Assembly (NCBI RefSeq): GCF_000421525.1
Contig: NZ_ATXE01000001.1
Location: forward strand, 1,364,001-1,428,000
From: Aestuariimicrobium kwangyangense DSM 21549
GTDB taxonomy: Bacteria > Actinomycetota > Actinomycetes > Propionibacteriales > Propionibacteriaceae
DNA: 64,000 nt
Direction: 5' to 3'
Position 1 is the first letter of the stretch; every line of letters begins with the position of its first letter. The position numbers and the translations under genes were made by a program. The notes under the pieces were generated by a model, which saw nothing but the letters and a program-made list of their open reading frames with translations, did no database searches and had not been told where the DNA came from. Of this stretch, positions 1-9,052 are shown one piece after another.

Positions 1-218
1 CCCAGGTGCTGAAGAAGCGGGGCGACTGGTCGTGGGCGCACGTGAACCTGATCCCGCTCAACCCGACTCCCGGGTCGAAGTGGACCGCCAGCCGCAAGTC
101 GGACGAGCGCGAGTTCGTCCGCCGGTTGGAGGCGCGAGGGGTGCCCGTGACGGTGCGTGACACCCGGGGCCGCGAGATCGACGGCGCCTGCGGGCAGCTG
201 GCGGCCAGTCAGCGCTGA
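1..218 (+). CDS. rlmN: 23S rRNA (adenine-C2)-methyltransferase RlmN, 3' end only
   Basis: The frame is already open at the window edge, so only about the last 71 codons are present. The visible part reads [12 protein letters not shown] followed by a [19 protein letters not shown] stretch and ends GQLAAS. This is the C-terminal signature of the radical-SAM enzyme RlmN, which methylates C2 of A2503 in 23S rRNA and A37 of some tRNAs. The catalytic CxxxC cluster lies upstream and cannot be checked. The stop is TGA at 216-218. The next gene converges on it from the other strand after only 18 bases, and no clear hairpin is seen between them. Confidence 0.88.
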   Translation, partial: QVLKKRGDWSWAHVNLIPLNPTPGSKWTASRKSDEREFVRRLEARGVPVTVRDTRGREIDGACGQLAASQR

Positions 219-236
219 GCCTGCGGCGGCCCGTCA

Positions 237-785
237 TCAGGTGAGGGAGGCGCGGGCGCGCTCCACCAGCCGGGCCAGGTGGCGGACTTCGTCTGCCGCG
301 TCGTCCAGGTGGAACCAGGCGACGTCGGTGGATTCCTCCGAGACGGTTGGCACGGCATCCCCCGGCACCAGCGTGGCGTAGCGCACGTCCAGGTGCTCCT
401 GGCAGACGCCGAACGAGCCCACCAACAGGTGCGCGTCGAGTTCAACGGGCACCAGCGGCCTCTCGAGCACGAGCCCTGACTCCTCCGACCCCTCCCGGCG
501 GGCGGCGGCCTCCAGTGAGGGATCCTCCTCCTCGAGGTGGCCGCCGAACTGCAGCCACTGGCGGGCCCGCCGGTGGTGGGTGAGCAGCACCTTCTCGAGG
601 GTGTCGTCGAGCACCAGCACCGAAGCGGTCAGGTGGGCGGGCAGGACGCCCTTGACGAGGGCTCGCTGCCCTTCACTCGCCAGCAGGGCGAGGTAGCGGG
701 TGCGCAGCTGTTCCTGCTCCAGGTCGCCCCTCGGCCAGTCCTCCAGCGCTCGCACCACGTCTGTGGTCACCGTCGCCCAGCTCAT
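237..785 (-). CDS. NUDIX hydrolase
   Basis: A 182-aa protein with a NUDIX box around residues 81-105 (GGHLEEEDPSL, then REGSEESGL). It carries the RE..EE.G residues that bind the catalytic metal. The GGH start and the spacing resemble the actinobacterial group of small NUDIX hydrolases that cleave nucleoside-diphosphate-linked substrates; the substrate cannot be read from sequence. The ATG (783-785) overlaps the stop of the upstream LOG-family gene by four bases, so the two are very likely one transcript with coupled translation. A longer in-frame reading upstream exists only because it runs inside the LOG gene, and was not used. Confidence 0.85.
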   Translation of the reverse strand: MSWATVTTDVVRALEDWPRGDLEQEQLRTRYLALLASEGQRALVKGVLPAHLTASVLVLDDTLEKVLLTHHRRARQWLQFGGHLEEEDPSLEAAARREGSEESGLVLERPLVPVELDAHLLVGSFGVCQEHLDVRYATLVPGDAVPTVSEESTDVAWFHLDDAADEVRHLARLVERARASLT

Positions 786-1924
786 CCGTGATCCTTTCCC
801 AGCAGCACCTCGGCCGCCTCCTCGATGGTGTCGACCAGATGGATGTGGCCCCCCATGGCCCGACCGTCCCCCAGCGACTGGAGCAGGGGCCACGCCGGCA
901 GGGTCCTGGTCCAGTGTTCGACGCCGACGAGAACCATTGGTGAGGGCCGGGTCTCGTCGGCCGCGTAGTAGTTCCCGGTGGCGGCCTGGAAGATCTCCTG
1001 CACGGTGCCCGCTGCACCCTCGAGGTAGATGAGACCGCGCCGGCAGTGGGCGAGCAGCGTGTCCTCGCGCAGGGCGTTGGAGAAGAACTTCGCGATGTGG
1101 CTGGCGAAGGGGTTGGGCGGCTCGTGTCCGTAGAACCAGGTGGGCACGCCGATGCTCGTGCCGGTCGCGTCGAACCGCTCCCGCACCTCGAATGCCGCGC
1201 GCGCCCACGCGGTGATGCCCTGCCCGCCTTCGGCACGGGGGCGGAAACTGGGCACCCTTCCCAGGTCGTCCACGGCCGCGTCGATCCGGTCGTGCGGGAC
1301 GGGGTCACCGTTGGTGATCAGCGAGGCACCCAGGTTGGCGGCCTCCATCGCGCCGGGTCCACCGCCGGTGAGCACCGTCAGACCCGCCCGGGTGAGTTCG
1401 GCCGCCAGATGGGCTGCCGCACGATAGGACCCGGACCCGCGTTCGGAGGCGTGCCCACCCATGATCCCCAGAGTGTTGGCGGGGGAGAGGGTCGCCTCGA
1501 GTTCGTTCAGTGCGTCAGAGATCGCGTGGTCGTGCAGCGACATCGCCAGCGTGTTCGCCAGCGCTTCAGCGGCGGGACGCTGCTGCCACGCGTACACGAG
1601 GGCATCGGGGGTACGTGAGTAGTGCTCCTGCAGCCCGGAGTAGAGCTCCTCGGGGGTGTACAGGGCCCCCCGATAGGGGCGAAACGGCAGCCGGGGCAGC
1701 TCGGGGAAGACCAGCGCGCCCCTGGCCCGCAGGTCGGCGTCGGCCTCGGGGGTGAGCTGGCAACCGAGGAACACGGCGTGGTTGACGGGGCGCTCCGACA
1801 GCTGCTGGGTTCGCTCGCGCAGGTCGATGCCCTGCAGGGCGACGCGGCTCAGGCCTCGGGGAGGCGTGGCCGCAAGCCAGCTGTCGAAGTCGTCCACGGA
1901 CTGCAGTTCCACCAGATGGGGCAT
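782..1924 (-). CDS. LOG-family Rossmann nucleotide-binding protein
   Basis: A 380-aa protein. The C-terminal half is a LOG/lysine-decarboxylase-like Rossmann domain with the GGGPGAMEAANLGA phosphate-binding loop near residues 187-200. LOG proteins usually cleave nucleoside 5'-monophosphates to base and ribose 5-phosphate. The second family motif, normally PGGxGTxxE, appears here as EGAAGTVQE: the Thr and Glu remain but Pro-Gly-Gly is lost, so activity is uncertain. The first 110 residues form an extra N-terminal domain. The start ATG lies 6 nt after a TAGGGT -10 box with no ribosome-binding site, which suggests leaderless translation. It is followed by the overlapping NUDIX gene, so a nucleotide-housekeeping pair is plausible. 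Confidence 0.82.
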   Translation of the reverse strand: MPHLVELQSVDDFDSWLAATPPRGLSRVALQGIDLRERTQQLSERPVNHAVFLGCQLTPEADADLRARGALVFPELPRLPFRPYRGALYTPEELYSGLQEHYSRTPDALVYAWQQRPAAEALANTLAMSLHDHAISDALNELEATLSPANTLGIMGGHASERGSGSYRAAAHLAAELTRAGLTVLTGGGPGAMEAANLGASLITNGDPVPHDRIDAAVDDLGRVPSFRPRAEGGQGITAWARAAFEVRERFDATGTSIGVPTWFYGHEPPNPFASHIAKFFSNALREDTLLAHCRRGLIYLEGAAGTVQEIFQAATGNYYAADETRPSPMVLVGVEHWTRTLPAWPLLQSLGDGRAMGGHIHLVDTIEEAAEVLLGKDHG

Positions 1925-1930
1925 GGCGCC

Positions 1931-1936
1931 ACCCTA
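1931..1936 (-). promoter_or_regulatory. -10 box of the LOG/NUDIX operon (leaderless)
   Basis: On the minus strand TAGGGT ends 6 nt before the ATG of the LOG-family gene. No Shine-Dalgarno lies between, so the mRNA probably begins at or next to the start codon. No convincing -35 hexamer was seen. Confidence 0.5.
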
Positions 1937-2007
1937 GTCAGCCGGTCGGGCGGTCACCCCGGGACCGCTCGAGCGGACGGCAACCCGGCCCCGGGGCATG
2001 ACCGCCC

Positions 2008-3399
2008 TCAGCGGTCCCAGCCGTCGGGCAACGAGATCCCCTTCAAGGTGTCCTCTCCCAGCGGTTGGGCGTTCCACGAGAAGCTGCCACGGTCCGTGTC
2101 GCCGGGGAAGTCGAGCAGGGCCGTGTGCGGCGTGTTGAGGCAGGCGAGCCTCACCCGCAGCACGCCCGACTCGTCGACGGCGCCCGCAGCCGAGACATCG
2201 AGCGATGACCCGTCCCAGCGCATCACCGAGTCGCGCCAGTGCCCGTGTCCGACCGGGATCCGGTGCTCACCCCCGTCGGGGTCGCTCCACGCGATCAGCC
2301 ACCCGTCACCGTCGCTGGCCACCCGGGCCGCGCCGCGGTCGGCGATCGTGCCCGACCAGGCCGCGAAGTCGGCTGATCCGGTGGGGACCGGGACGATGGC
2401 CGCGGGCTCGGGTGCCTCGAGCGAGTCGAGGGCGGGCAGCAGGATCTGACGCACCTGGTCGATGGTGACCTGCATGTCGCCGACGAGGCTGGTGATCACC
2501 ACCGCCAGCTTCTGGTCGGGCCAGATCAGTCCGTACTGACCGTAGGCGCCGTCGGCACGGTGGCCGCCGTCGCGCCCACGCCACACCTGCCAGCCGTAGC
2601 CCTGGGCCCAGTCGCTGTCGGGTGAGGGGTTGGCGGCGGCGTTCTCGACCCGCTTGATCGCGTACTGGTCGATCCAACCCTGGGGCAGCAGCTGCTCCCC
2701 GTCGTGGGCGCCGCCGACAGCGACGCCGCCGTTGGCGACCAGCCCGATGAAGCTCGCCAGGGTGCGCGGCGAGACATGGTTGCCCGAGAACCCGAAGGCG
2801 TTCCCGTCGGGGTCGCTGGCCCACCAGCTGGGCTCGCAGTCGAGCTTGTCGAGCACCTCACGGCGCATCAGGTCGTGCACACTCGTCCCGGTGGCACGGG
2901 CGACGGCCAGGGCAACCGTGTAGGTGCACAGCTGGTTGTAGCAGAAGGTCTCACCGGGGGTTCCGTCCGGCTCGTGGCGCAGGAACTCACCGATACCGGA
3001 GGAGTCCAGCGTCCAACGCCCGTTGAACAGCTCGATGGTGTCGAAGGTGTGCCCCGAGGCCATCGACAGGCAGTGACCCAGCGTGATCGTGCGAGCCTTG
3101 GGGCCCACCCTGTCGTCCAGGTGTTCGGGGAACAGGTCGATGACGAGATCGTCCTCGCTCAGCAGTCCGCGCTCACGGGCGATGCCGAAGGCGGCCGAGG
3201 TGAACGTCTTGCTCATCGAGTACACGAGGCTGGCCCGCTCCAGGGTCCACGGGGCGACCCCGAACTCGACGAGCCTGACTCCGTCCTTCACGACCGTGAG
3301 CGAGTGGAGCTCACATCCGGCTGCCTGCTGCGCTTCCCTGAATTGCTGGATGGCGGGGACGTACTGCTGGGCGGGGGACTGCTCGATCGGATCTGACAT
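2008..3399 (-). CDS. serine hydrolase, class C beta-lactamase / DD-peptidase fold
   Basis: A 463-aa protein with the two motifs of the beta-lactamase (class C)/D-aminopeptidase superfamily: SxxK as YSMSKTF near residue 72, and YxN as CYNQ near residue 145. No signal peptide, lipobox or membrane segment is visible, so it should act in the cytoplasm, as esterases and amidases of this group do. The substrate is unknown. The last 110 residues form a separate beta-rich tail after a Pro-rich hinge. The chosen ATG (3397-3399) sits 6 nt after a TTGGAT box. The reading frame continues upstream across the divergent permease promoter and is ignored there. Confidence 0.82.
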   Translation of the reverse strand: MSDPIEQSPAQQYVPAIQQFREAQQAAGCELHSLTVVKDGVRLVEFGVAPWTLERASLVYSMSKTFTSAAFGIARERGLLSEDDLVIDLFPEHLDDRVGPKARTITLGHCLSMASGHTFDTIELFNGRWTLDSSGIGEFLRHEPDGTPGETFCYNQLCTYTVALAVARATGTSVHDLMRREVLDKLDCEPSWWASDPDGNAFGFSGNHVSPRTLASFIGLVANGGVAVGGAHDGEQLLPQGWIDQYAIKRVENAAANPSPDSDWAQGYGWQVWRGRDGGHRADGAYGQYGLIWPDQKLAVVITSLVGDMQVTIDQVRQILLPALDSLEAPEPAAIVPVPTGSADFAAWSGTIADRGAARVASDGDGWLIAWSDPDGGEHRIPVGHGHWRDSVMRWDGSSLDVSAAGAVDESGVLRVRLACLNTPHTALLDFPGDTDRGSFSWNAQPLGEDTLKGISLPDGWDR

Positions 3400-3405
3400 G
3401 CCCCC

Positions 3406-3411
3406 ATCCAA
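3406..3411 (-). promoter_or_regulatory. -10-like box of the serine hydrolase gene
   Basis: TTGGAT on the minus strand ends 6 nt before the ATG, without a ribosome-binding site. The same TTGGAT-6-ATG arrangement recurs at the amidohydrolase gene (50035). Confidence 0.4.
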
Positions 3412-3491
3412 CCGGTATCCGTCCGCTCGGGCACAGGGGACCACCGGTTGGGCGTGTCGGGTTCGGCACACCCGGTCGCTGGGAAGGATCC

Positions 3492-3520
3492 TTGCCCTTG
3501 GCCCGCTGGTGGCATGATCT
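3492..3520 (+). promoter_or_regulatory. promoter of the NCS1 permease-dxr operon (leaderless)
   Basis: TTGCCC at 3492-3497 and TGATCT at 3515-3520 are separated by 17 bp. The permease ATG follows after 6 nt, so the transcript probably starts at or within a base or two of the A of ATG. There is no Shine-Dalgarno. Confidence 0.5.
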
Positions 3521-3526
3521 GCGTCC

Positions 3527-5068
3527 ATGGTCACCACTGTCCCCGAGCCGTCCACCACGGAGCCGTCCACTGCAGGGTCGTCCACTGGGTCGTCCACTGG
3601 ATTGTCCACTGGGGACGCCTCGACCGGGGCGTCCTCCGTGCCCAGTCGGCACCGCATCGAGATGCAGGGCATCGACGTCATCGCGGAAGCCGACCGGCAC
3701 GGGTCACCCCGGTCGCTGTTCTGGCCGTGGTGCGCCGGGAACATCTCGGTGCTCTCGGTCTCGTGGGGTGCCTACCTGTTCGACTTCGGCATCTCCTTCG
3801 GTCAGGCCCTGCTCGTGACGCTGGTCGGGGTGGTCGGCTCGTTCCTGCTGGTCGGGCTCGTCTCGCTGGTGGGGCAGCGAGGGTCGGCCCCGACGATGGT
3901 GCTCTCCCGCGCGGTGTTCGGGGTGCACGGGAACATCCTGCCGGGCATCGTCAGCTACCTGTTGCTGCTGGGGTGGGAGATCGTGCTCACCTCGATGGCG
4001 GTGCTGTCGAGCCAGACGGTCGCCGACCGGCTCGGTCTCGGCGGCGGTGGTGTGGCGAAGGTTGCCGTCTTCGCCGTGGTGGTCGCGGTGACCGTCGTGT
4101 TGGGCGTGATCGGTTTCGACGCGGTCATGAAGGCACAACGATGGATCACGGTCGCCACCCTGGTCATGACCGCGGTGTTCATGGCCATGACCCTCGACCA
4201 CATCAACCTGTCCCAGGTCACCTCACACCCGGCTGGAGGGGCCGCGGCGGTCCTGGGCGCGGCCATGATGGTCTTCGCGGGGTTCGGAGTGGGCTGGACG
4301 AGCGCGGCGGCCGACTACTCGCGGTACCTGCCGCGACACACCTCGGGTCGCTCCATCGTCGGATGGACGACCTTCGGCGGCTCCTTGCCCGTGGTGGTGC
4401 TGATCGGCTACGGACTCCTCCTGTGCGGGTCCGACCCGACGCTGTCGAAGGACTTGGCGAGCGACCCGATCGGCGCCCTCACCTCGGTGCTGCCGACCTG
4501 GTTCGTGGTGCCCTTCTGGCTGGTCGCGCTCACCGGTCTGGTGGCGGGCACCATCATGGACCTGTACTCCTCGGGGCTCGCGCTGGTGGCGATCGGCCTG
4601 CCCATCAAGCGGTGGGTCGCCGCGGGTGTCGACGGGGTGCTGGTCACGTTGGGCACCATCTACGTGGCCTGGTTCGCCTCCGACTTCCTCACCCCGTTCC
4701 AAGGGTTCCTGATCACCCTGGCCGTGCCGCTGGCCGCATGGACCGGGATCTTCTGCGCCGACCTCGTCAACCGATGGCGCGAGGGCTATGACGAGTCCAG
4801 GCTGTTCGACTCCGGCCCCACCGGCTACGGGTCGATCCGCTGGTTCCCGGTGGCGTGGCTCGTGCTCACGTGTGTGGTCGGCTTCGGGCTGGTCACCAAC
4901 TCCAACGCCAACTGGCTCAGCTGGCAGGGCTACCTGCTCGCCCCGTTCGGTCTGGGCGGCAAGGACGGCCCATGGGCCTACGCCAGCCTGGGGGTGCTGG
5001 TCGCACTGGCGCTGGGCTTCCTGGGGCAACTGGTGTGGATCAAGCTGCGTGCCAGACTGGTGGGGTGA
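3527..5068 (+). CDS. NCS1-family purine/cytosine (nucleobase:cation) permease
   Basis: A 513-aa membrane protein. After a Ser/Thr-rich soluble N-terminus (residues 1-40) and the [11 protein letters not shown] segment common to cytosine/purine permeases, about twelve hydrophobic segments follow. [14 protein letters not shown] is the characteristic NCS1 stretch. The family imports nucleobases, allantoin, hydantoins or thiamine precursors with H+ or Na+; which one cannot be told. The first 36 residues are encoded by imperfect tandem DNA repeats. The stop overlaps the GTG start of dxr by four bases, so a transport gene heads the transcript of an essential isoprenoid enzyme. Confidence 0.85.
   Translation: MVTTVPEPSTTEPSTAGSSTGSSTGLSTGDASTGASSVPSRHRIEMQGIDVIAEADRHGSPRSLFWPWCAGNISVLSVSWGAYLFDFGISFGQALLVTLVGVVGSFLLVGLVSLVGQRGSAPTMVLSRAVFGVHGNILPGIVSYLLLLGWEIVLTSMAVLSSQTVADRLGLGGGGVAKVAVFAVVVAVTVVLGVIGFDAVMKAQRWITVATLVMTAVFMAMTLDHINLSQVTSHPAGGAAAVLGAAMMVFAGFGVGWTSAAADYSRYLPRHTSGRSIVGWTTFGGSLPVVVLIGYGLLLCGSDPTLSKDLASDPIGALTSVLPTWFVVPFWLVALTGLVAGTIMDLYSSGLALVAIGLPIKRWVAAGVDGVLVTLGTIYVAWFASDFLTPFQGFLITLAVPLAAWTGIFCADLVNRWREGYDESRLFDSGPTGYGSIRWFPVAWLVLTCVVGFGLVTNSNANWLSWQGYLLAPFGLGGKDGPWAYASLGVLVALALGFLGQLVWIKLRARLVG
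3548..3620. repeat. imperfect short tandem repeat coding for the permease Ser/Thr-rich N-terminus
   Basis: GTCCAC(T/C) recurs six times (GAGCCGTCCACC, GAGCCGTCCACT, GGGTCGTCCACT, GGGTCGTCCACT, GGATTGTCCACT and a leading partial copy), mostly at 12-bp spacing. It encodes [20 protein letters not shown]. A unit of 12 bp keeps the frame when copies are gained or lost. Confidence 0.7.
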
Positions 5069-6303
5069 CTGCTGCACTGCGCCGCGTGACCATCCTCGGT
5101 TCCACCGGGTCGATCGGCACCCAGACCCTCGACGTGATCCGCACGCGCCGCGACCGGTTCGTCGTCCACGGGCTCTCATCGGGGGGTTCCGACATCAAGG
5201 CGCTCGCCGCGCAGGTGCTCGAGTTCTCACCTGCAGTGGTGGCCGTCGCTCGGGCCACGGTCGTGCAGGACCTTCAACTGGCGCTGTACGCGGAGGCGAG
5301 TCAACGCGGCTGGAACGCGGGCGACTTCAGACTGCCCAAGATCATCGCTGGCCCCCACGCGTCGACCGAACTGGCCGCCGAGCCCGTCGACGTGGTGGTG
5401 AACGCGATCACGGGCGCCGCGGGCCTGCGTCCCACCCTGGCGACCCTCGGGGCTGGGACCACCCTGGCGTTGGCCAACAAGGAGTCTCTGGTGATCGGCG
5501 GTCGGCTCGTCACCCGGGCGGCCGCGCCCGGGCAGATCGTCGCGGTCGACTCCGAGCACTCGGCCTTCGCCCAGGCTCTGCGGGCAGGACGCAAGGACGA
5601 AGTGCGCAGGCTGGTCCTCACCGCCTCGGGAGGTCCGTTCCGGGGTCGCACCCGCGAGGAACTCGTGCACGTCACCCCCGACGAGGCGATGGCGCACCCG
5701 ACCTGGAACATGGGCCGGGTGATCACCATCAACTCCTCGACCCTGGTCAACAAGGGTCTCGAACTGCTCGAGGCCGGCCTGCTCTATGACGTCGACCTCG
5801 ACGACATCGTGGTCACCGTGCACCCGCAGTCGATCGTGCACTCGATGGTCGAGTACTGCGACGGGTCGACCATCGCCCAGGCCTCACCACCCGACATGCG
5901 CCTGCCGATCGCGCTCGGACTGACCTGGCCCGACCGGGTCGAGGGCGCCGCCCCTCCCTGTGACTGGACGACCGCCGCCACCTGGACCTTCGCGCCGTTG
6001 GACGACGAGGCCTTCCCCGCCGTGGCGCTCGCCCGCCGCGTCGGCACGCTGGGTGGCACCGCCCCCGCCGTCTACAACGCCTCCAACGAGGTGCTGGTCG
6101 ATGCCTTCTGCGCGGGTCGGATCGGCTTCCTCGACATCGTCGACACCATCACCGAGGTCGTGGACGAGCACCTCTCGGCCCAGGAGCTGCCTGCCGCCCA
6201 CGTGGCTGACACCGACCTCAGCGTCGAGGCGGTGCTGGCTGCCGACGGCTGGGCCAGGCAGCGAGCCGCTCGCCTGGTGCAGGAGAGAGCAGCGGTGCAC
6301 TGA
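5065..6303 (+). CDS. dxr: 1-deoxy-D-xylulose 5-phosphate reductoisomerase
   Basis: A 412-aa enzyme of the MEP isoprenoid pathway that converts DXP to MEP with NADPH. The NADPH-binding GSTGSIG is at residues 12-18, ALANKESLV near 138, the metal and substrate region VDSEHSA near 163, and the GGPFRG and WNMG motifs follow. The length matches the family. The GTG at 5065 overlaps the permease stop; an alternative GTG seven codons later (5086) would start directly before VTILGSTG. It is followed by the site-2 protease with a one-base overlap. The dxr-rip1 neighbourhood is conserved in actinobacteria, and ispG lies 6 kb downstream. Confidence 0.96.
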   Translation: MTAALRRVTILGSTGSIGTQTLDVIRTRRDRFVVHGLSSGGSDIKALAAQVLEFSPAVVAVARATVVQDLQLALYAEASQRGWNAGDFRLPKIIAGPHASTELAAEPVDVVVNAITGAAGLRPTLATLGAGTTLALANKESLVIGGRLVTRAAAPGQIVAVDSEHSAFAQALRAGRKDEVRRLVLTASGGPFRGRTREELVHVTPDEAMAHPTWNMGRVITINSSTLVNKGLELLEAGLLYDVDLDDIVVTVHPQSIVHSMVEYCDGSTIAQASPPDMRLPIALGLTWPDRVEGAAPPCDWTTAATWTFAPLDDEAFPAVALARRVGTLGGTAPAVYNASNEVLVDAFCAGRIGFLDIVDTITEVVDEHLSAQELPAAHVADTDLSVEAVLAADGWARQRAARLVQERAAVH

Positions 6304-7583
6304 TGGAGGTGCTCGTCATCATCGCGGGGGCGATCGGGTTCTTCGCCCTGATCATGGCCTCGATCGCCCTGCACGAGGTCGGGCACCTCGTGCCCGGCAA
6401 GATCTTCGACGTCAGGATCAGCCAGTACTTCGTCGGCTTCGGCAAGACCCTGTGGTCGTTCAAGCGGGGCGAGACCGAGTACGGCGTGAAGGCGATCCCG
6501 CTGGGCGGCTACGTCCGGTTGCTGGGCATGTACCCTCCGGCGCGGCCGCAGGCTCGTCCGACCTGGTTGACCAGGCTGGCGGACACTGCCCGCGAGGCCG
6601 AGTACGAGCAGATCACCCCGGCCGACGAGGGGCGGTTGTTCCACCAGAAGAAGACCTGGCAGAAGCTGGTCATCATGGCCGGCGGTCCGCTGATGAACAT
6701 CCTGCTGGCACTGCTGATCTTCACCGGCGTGAACGCGCTGCACGGCCAGTACCGGGCGCAGCTCTCGATCGCCAGTGTCAGCGAGTGCATCGTGCCGGCC
6801 GGACGAGCGGCCCAGACCTGCCAGCCCGGCGACCCCGCCACCCCGGCGGCCCGCGCCGGCCTCGAGGTGGGTGACGTGGTGCAGAGTTTCAACGGCACCG
6901 CGGTGACCTCGTGGGCGCAGTTCTCCGACCTGATCAGGGCGAACCGTGACCGTCGAGCAACCATCGTCGTCATGCGCCACGGCCAGCCGACCACCGTGAC
7001 GACGAACACGGTGATCACCGGTGTCGTTGATCGGATCGACCCCTCCCGCACCGTTGAGGCGGGTTTCCTGGGAGTGGGACCCACCTACCGCCTCGAGCGA
7101 TCGGGCCCGGTCACCGCCGCCCGTGACCTGTGGCAGCTGACGAAGCAGTCGACGGTGGCGTTGGCCAGCTTCCCGCAGCGCGTCTGGAACGTCGCGGTCG
7201 ACATGGTGACGGGTCGTCCCCGGGACGAGAACGGTCCGATCTCCATCGTCGGAGCGAGCCGGGTCGCCGGTGAGATCGCCGCCGCCGACCAGGTACCGGC
7301 AGGCGATCGGGTGGCGTCCTGGTTCACCATGTTGGGGTCGGTCAACCTGTTCGTGGCGCTGTTGAACCTGGTCCCGCTGATGCCCTTGGACGGCGGCCAC
7401 ATGGCCGGTGCCGTGTGGGAGTGGGTGCGCCGACTGGCGGCCCGGGTGGCTCGACGTCCTGACCCCGGTCACGTCGACACGGCCAAACTGCTCCCGGTGG
7501 CCTACGTGGTGGGTGGCTTCCTGGCCCTGTCGGGTGCGGTGCTGATCATCGCCGACATCTTCTTCCCCGTCCGCCTGTTCTGA
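6303..7583 (+). CDS. site-2 intramembrane metalloprotease (RseP/Rip1 family)
   Basis: A 426-aa M50 protease. The zinc-binding HEVGH is at residues 24-28 in the first membrane helix, a PDZ-like domain sits near residues 180-260, and the third metal ligand lies in PLDGGH near residue 362 close to the C-terminal helix. Members cut membrane-spanning anti-sigma factors and signal-peptide remnants inside the bilayer; Mycobacterium Rip1 is the nearest well-studied relative. The start ATG overlaps the dxr stop by one base, so translation is coupled. Length and domain order are normal. Confidence 0.93.
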   Translation: MEVLVIIAGAIGFFALIMASIALHEVGHLVPGKIFDVRISQYFVGFGKTLWSFKRGETEYGVKAIPLGGYVRLLGMYPPARPQARPTWLTRLADTAREAEYEQITPADEGRLFHQKKTWQKLVIMAGGPLMNILLALLIFTGVNALHGQYRAQLSIASVSECIVPAGRAAQTCQPGDPATPAARAGLEVGDVVQSFNGTAVTSWAQFSDLIRANRDRRATIVVMRHGQPTTVTTNTVITGVVDRIDPSRTVEAGFLGVGPTYRLERSGPVTAARDLWQLTKQSTVALASFPQRVWNVAVDMVTGRPRDENGPISIVGASRVAGEIAAADQVPAGDRVASWFTMLGSVNLFVALLNLVPLMPLDGGHMAGAVWEWVRRLAARVARRPDPGHVDTAKLLPVAYVVGGFLALSGAVLIIADIFFPVRLF

Positions 7584-7706
7584 GCAGGCTGCCTGAGAGC
7601 GTCCGCGCCCCGACCTCGTTGGCGCTGCCGGAAGCCCACCAATCGACCCGGACGGCGTAGGGTCACAGGATGGAGCCATTCAGGCTTCCTCCCAAAGGAC
7701 AGTCCC

Positions 7707-7841
7707 ATGAGCGACAAGTCGCCGCGGCAGAGCATGACCAAGAAGACCGGTAAGTCCATCAAGGAGAAGCGCGCAGCCAAGCGCAATCCGGCAGGTGAGG
7801 AATTGGTTGCTGACAAGGTGCAGCAGTCCAAGAAGAAGTGA
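7707..7841 (+). CDS. small basic conserved-type protein, 44 aa
   Basis: ATG follows an AAAGGA ribosome-binding site by 6 nt and encodes 44 residues beginning MSDKSPRQSM and ending QQSKKK. Lys and Arg make up about a third of it (KSIKEKRAAKR core). I recognise the style as a short, lysine-rich protein common in actinobacteria with no assigned function. A nucleic-acid or ribosome association is only a guess from charge. Its TGA overlaps the GTG of the next gene (GTGA), so the two are translationally coupled. It is too short for usual ORF cut-offs. Confidence 0.7.
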   Translation: MSDKSPRQSMTKKTGKSIKEKRAAKRNPAGEELVADKVQQSKKK

Positions 7842-8986
7842 CCCTGCTGACGTTGGGTCTGATCTCGACGTCGTCCATGGAGAACGAGCGACGTCTGCCA
7901 GTCCACCCTGAGCACCTGTCCGGGCTGGATCCGGATCTTCGCGCTGCCATCACCCTGGAGCACGGCTACGGAGCCCGCTTCGGTGTCCGTGATGAAGCCC
8001 TCGCCGACCAGGTGGCGGGGTTCGCCTCCAGGGATTGGCTCCTGGCGCACTGCGACGTCGTGCTGCTGCCGAAACCCCAGCACAGCGATGTCGCGGCCAT
8101 GGGTCCCGGGCAGGTGCTGTGGGGCTGGCCTCATTGTGTGCAGGACCCGGTCATGACCCAGTTGGCCATCGACCGAGGGTTGACCCTGATCGCGTTCGAG
8201 ATGATGAACCACCGCACGTCGGAGGGCGCCATGGGGGTGCACGTCTTCCACAAGAACAACGAACTCGCGGGCTACTGCTCCGTGATCCACGCCCTGCAGT
8301 TGGCCGGGGTGACGGGTGACTACGGACGGCCGCTGAGGGCGGCGGTCATTGGCTTCGGGGCGACGGCGCGCGGTGCGGTGACCGCCCTCAAGGCGCACGG
8401 CGTGAACAACGTCACGGTGTTGACCAACCGCGAGGTGGCGGCGGTGGGGTCGCCGATCCACTCCACGACGATCCGCCGCTTCGAGCACGGCGCCGAGGGC
8501 ACCCACCACGTGGTCACCGAGCACGGGCAGGAGCCACTGGCCGACCTCTTGGCGCGCACCGACGTCGTCGTCAACTGCACCCTGCAGGACCCGGCCCATC
8601 CCTTGGTATACCTCCACTCCGAGGACCTGGCGACCTTCCGCCCCGGCAGTGTGATCGTCGACGTCTCCTGTGATCTGGGAATGGGTTTCAGCTGGGCTCG
8701 GCCCACCACCTTCGACGCTCCCACCTTCGTGGTCGGCGAGAACGTCCTCTACTACGGGGTTGACCACAGCCCCTCCTACCTGTGGAACGCGGCGACCTGG
8801 GAGAACAGCATGGCCCTGTTGCCGTTCCTGCGGCCCGTGCTCCGAGGAGCCGTCGGTTGGGATGGGGACGAGGTGCTCCGCCGCGCCATCGAGATTCGGG
8901 ACGGACGTGTGGTCAATCCCGCGATCCTGGCCTTCCAAGGACGAGCGGCCGACCCCCCTCACGACAGGTCGGGCAGCATCCGGTGA
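7838..8986 (+). CDS. alanine dehydrogenase / N5-(carboxyethyl)ornithine synthase-like oxidoreductase
   Basis: A 382-aa protein of the alanine dehydrogenase-transhydrogenase superfamily. The family's substrate residues are in place: Arg in NERRLP (residue 18 or 19), Lys in LLPKPQ (79) and His in GWPHC (99). The NAD(P)-binding loop is IGFGATARGA (171-180). The N-terminal half resembles carboxyethylornithine synthase and related opine or lysine dehydrogenases more than classical Ald, which starts with MxxG.P.E.K..E.RV. The exact substrate is therefore open. The GTG start overlaps the stop of the 44-aa gene. The last 15 residues are polar and likely disordered. Confidence 0.72.
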   Translation: MTLLTLGLISTSSMENERRLPVHPEHLSGLDPDLRAAITLEHGYGARFGVRDEALADQVAGFASRDWLLAHCDVVLLPKPQHSDVAAMGPGQVLWGWPHCVQDPVMTQLAIDRGLTLIAFEMMNHRTSEGAMGVHVFHKNNELAGYCSVIHALQLAGVTGDYGRPLRAAVIGFGATARGAVTALKAHGVNNVTVLTNREVAAVGSPIHSTTIRRFEHGAEGTHHVVTEHGQEPLADLLARTDVVVNCTLQDPAHPLVYLHSEDLATFRPGSVIVDVSCDLGMGFSWARPTTFDAPTFVVGENVLYYGVDHSPSYLWNAATWENSMALLPFLRPVLRGAVGWDGDEVLRRAIEIRDGRVVNPAILAFQGRAADPPHDRSGSIR

Positions 8987-9052
8987 ACTTCGGGTGAACC
9001 GCTCCCGCCGCGCGCGGGGATGGCCCGAGCCCGTGGTTGGGTGAGGCTGCAA

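Noticed and set aside
1965-1976. CCGCTCGAGCGG palindrome between two minus-strand genes
   Set aside because: A 12-bp GC palindrome with no spacing to a promoter or gene end that gives it meaning; likely chance.
3400-3744. Upstream extension of the serine hydrolase frame across the permease start
   Set aside because: The translation copies the permease repeat in another frame, and the TTGGAT-6-ATG signal lies at the shorter start.
9003-9018. CCCGC/GCGGG hairpin as a terminator after the dehydrogenase gene
   Set aside because: The stem is only 5 bp in very GC-rich DNA; too weak to list.
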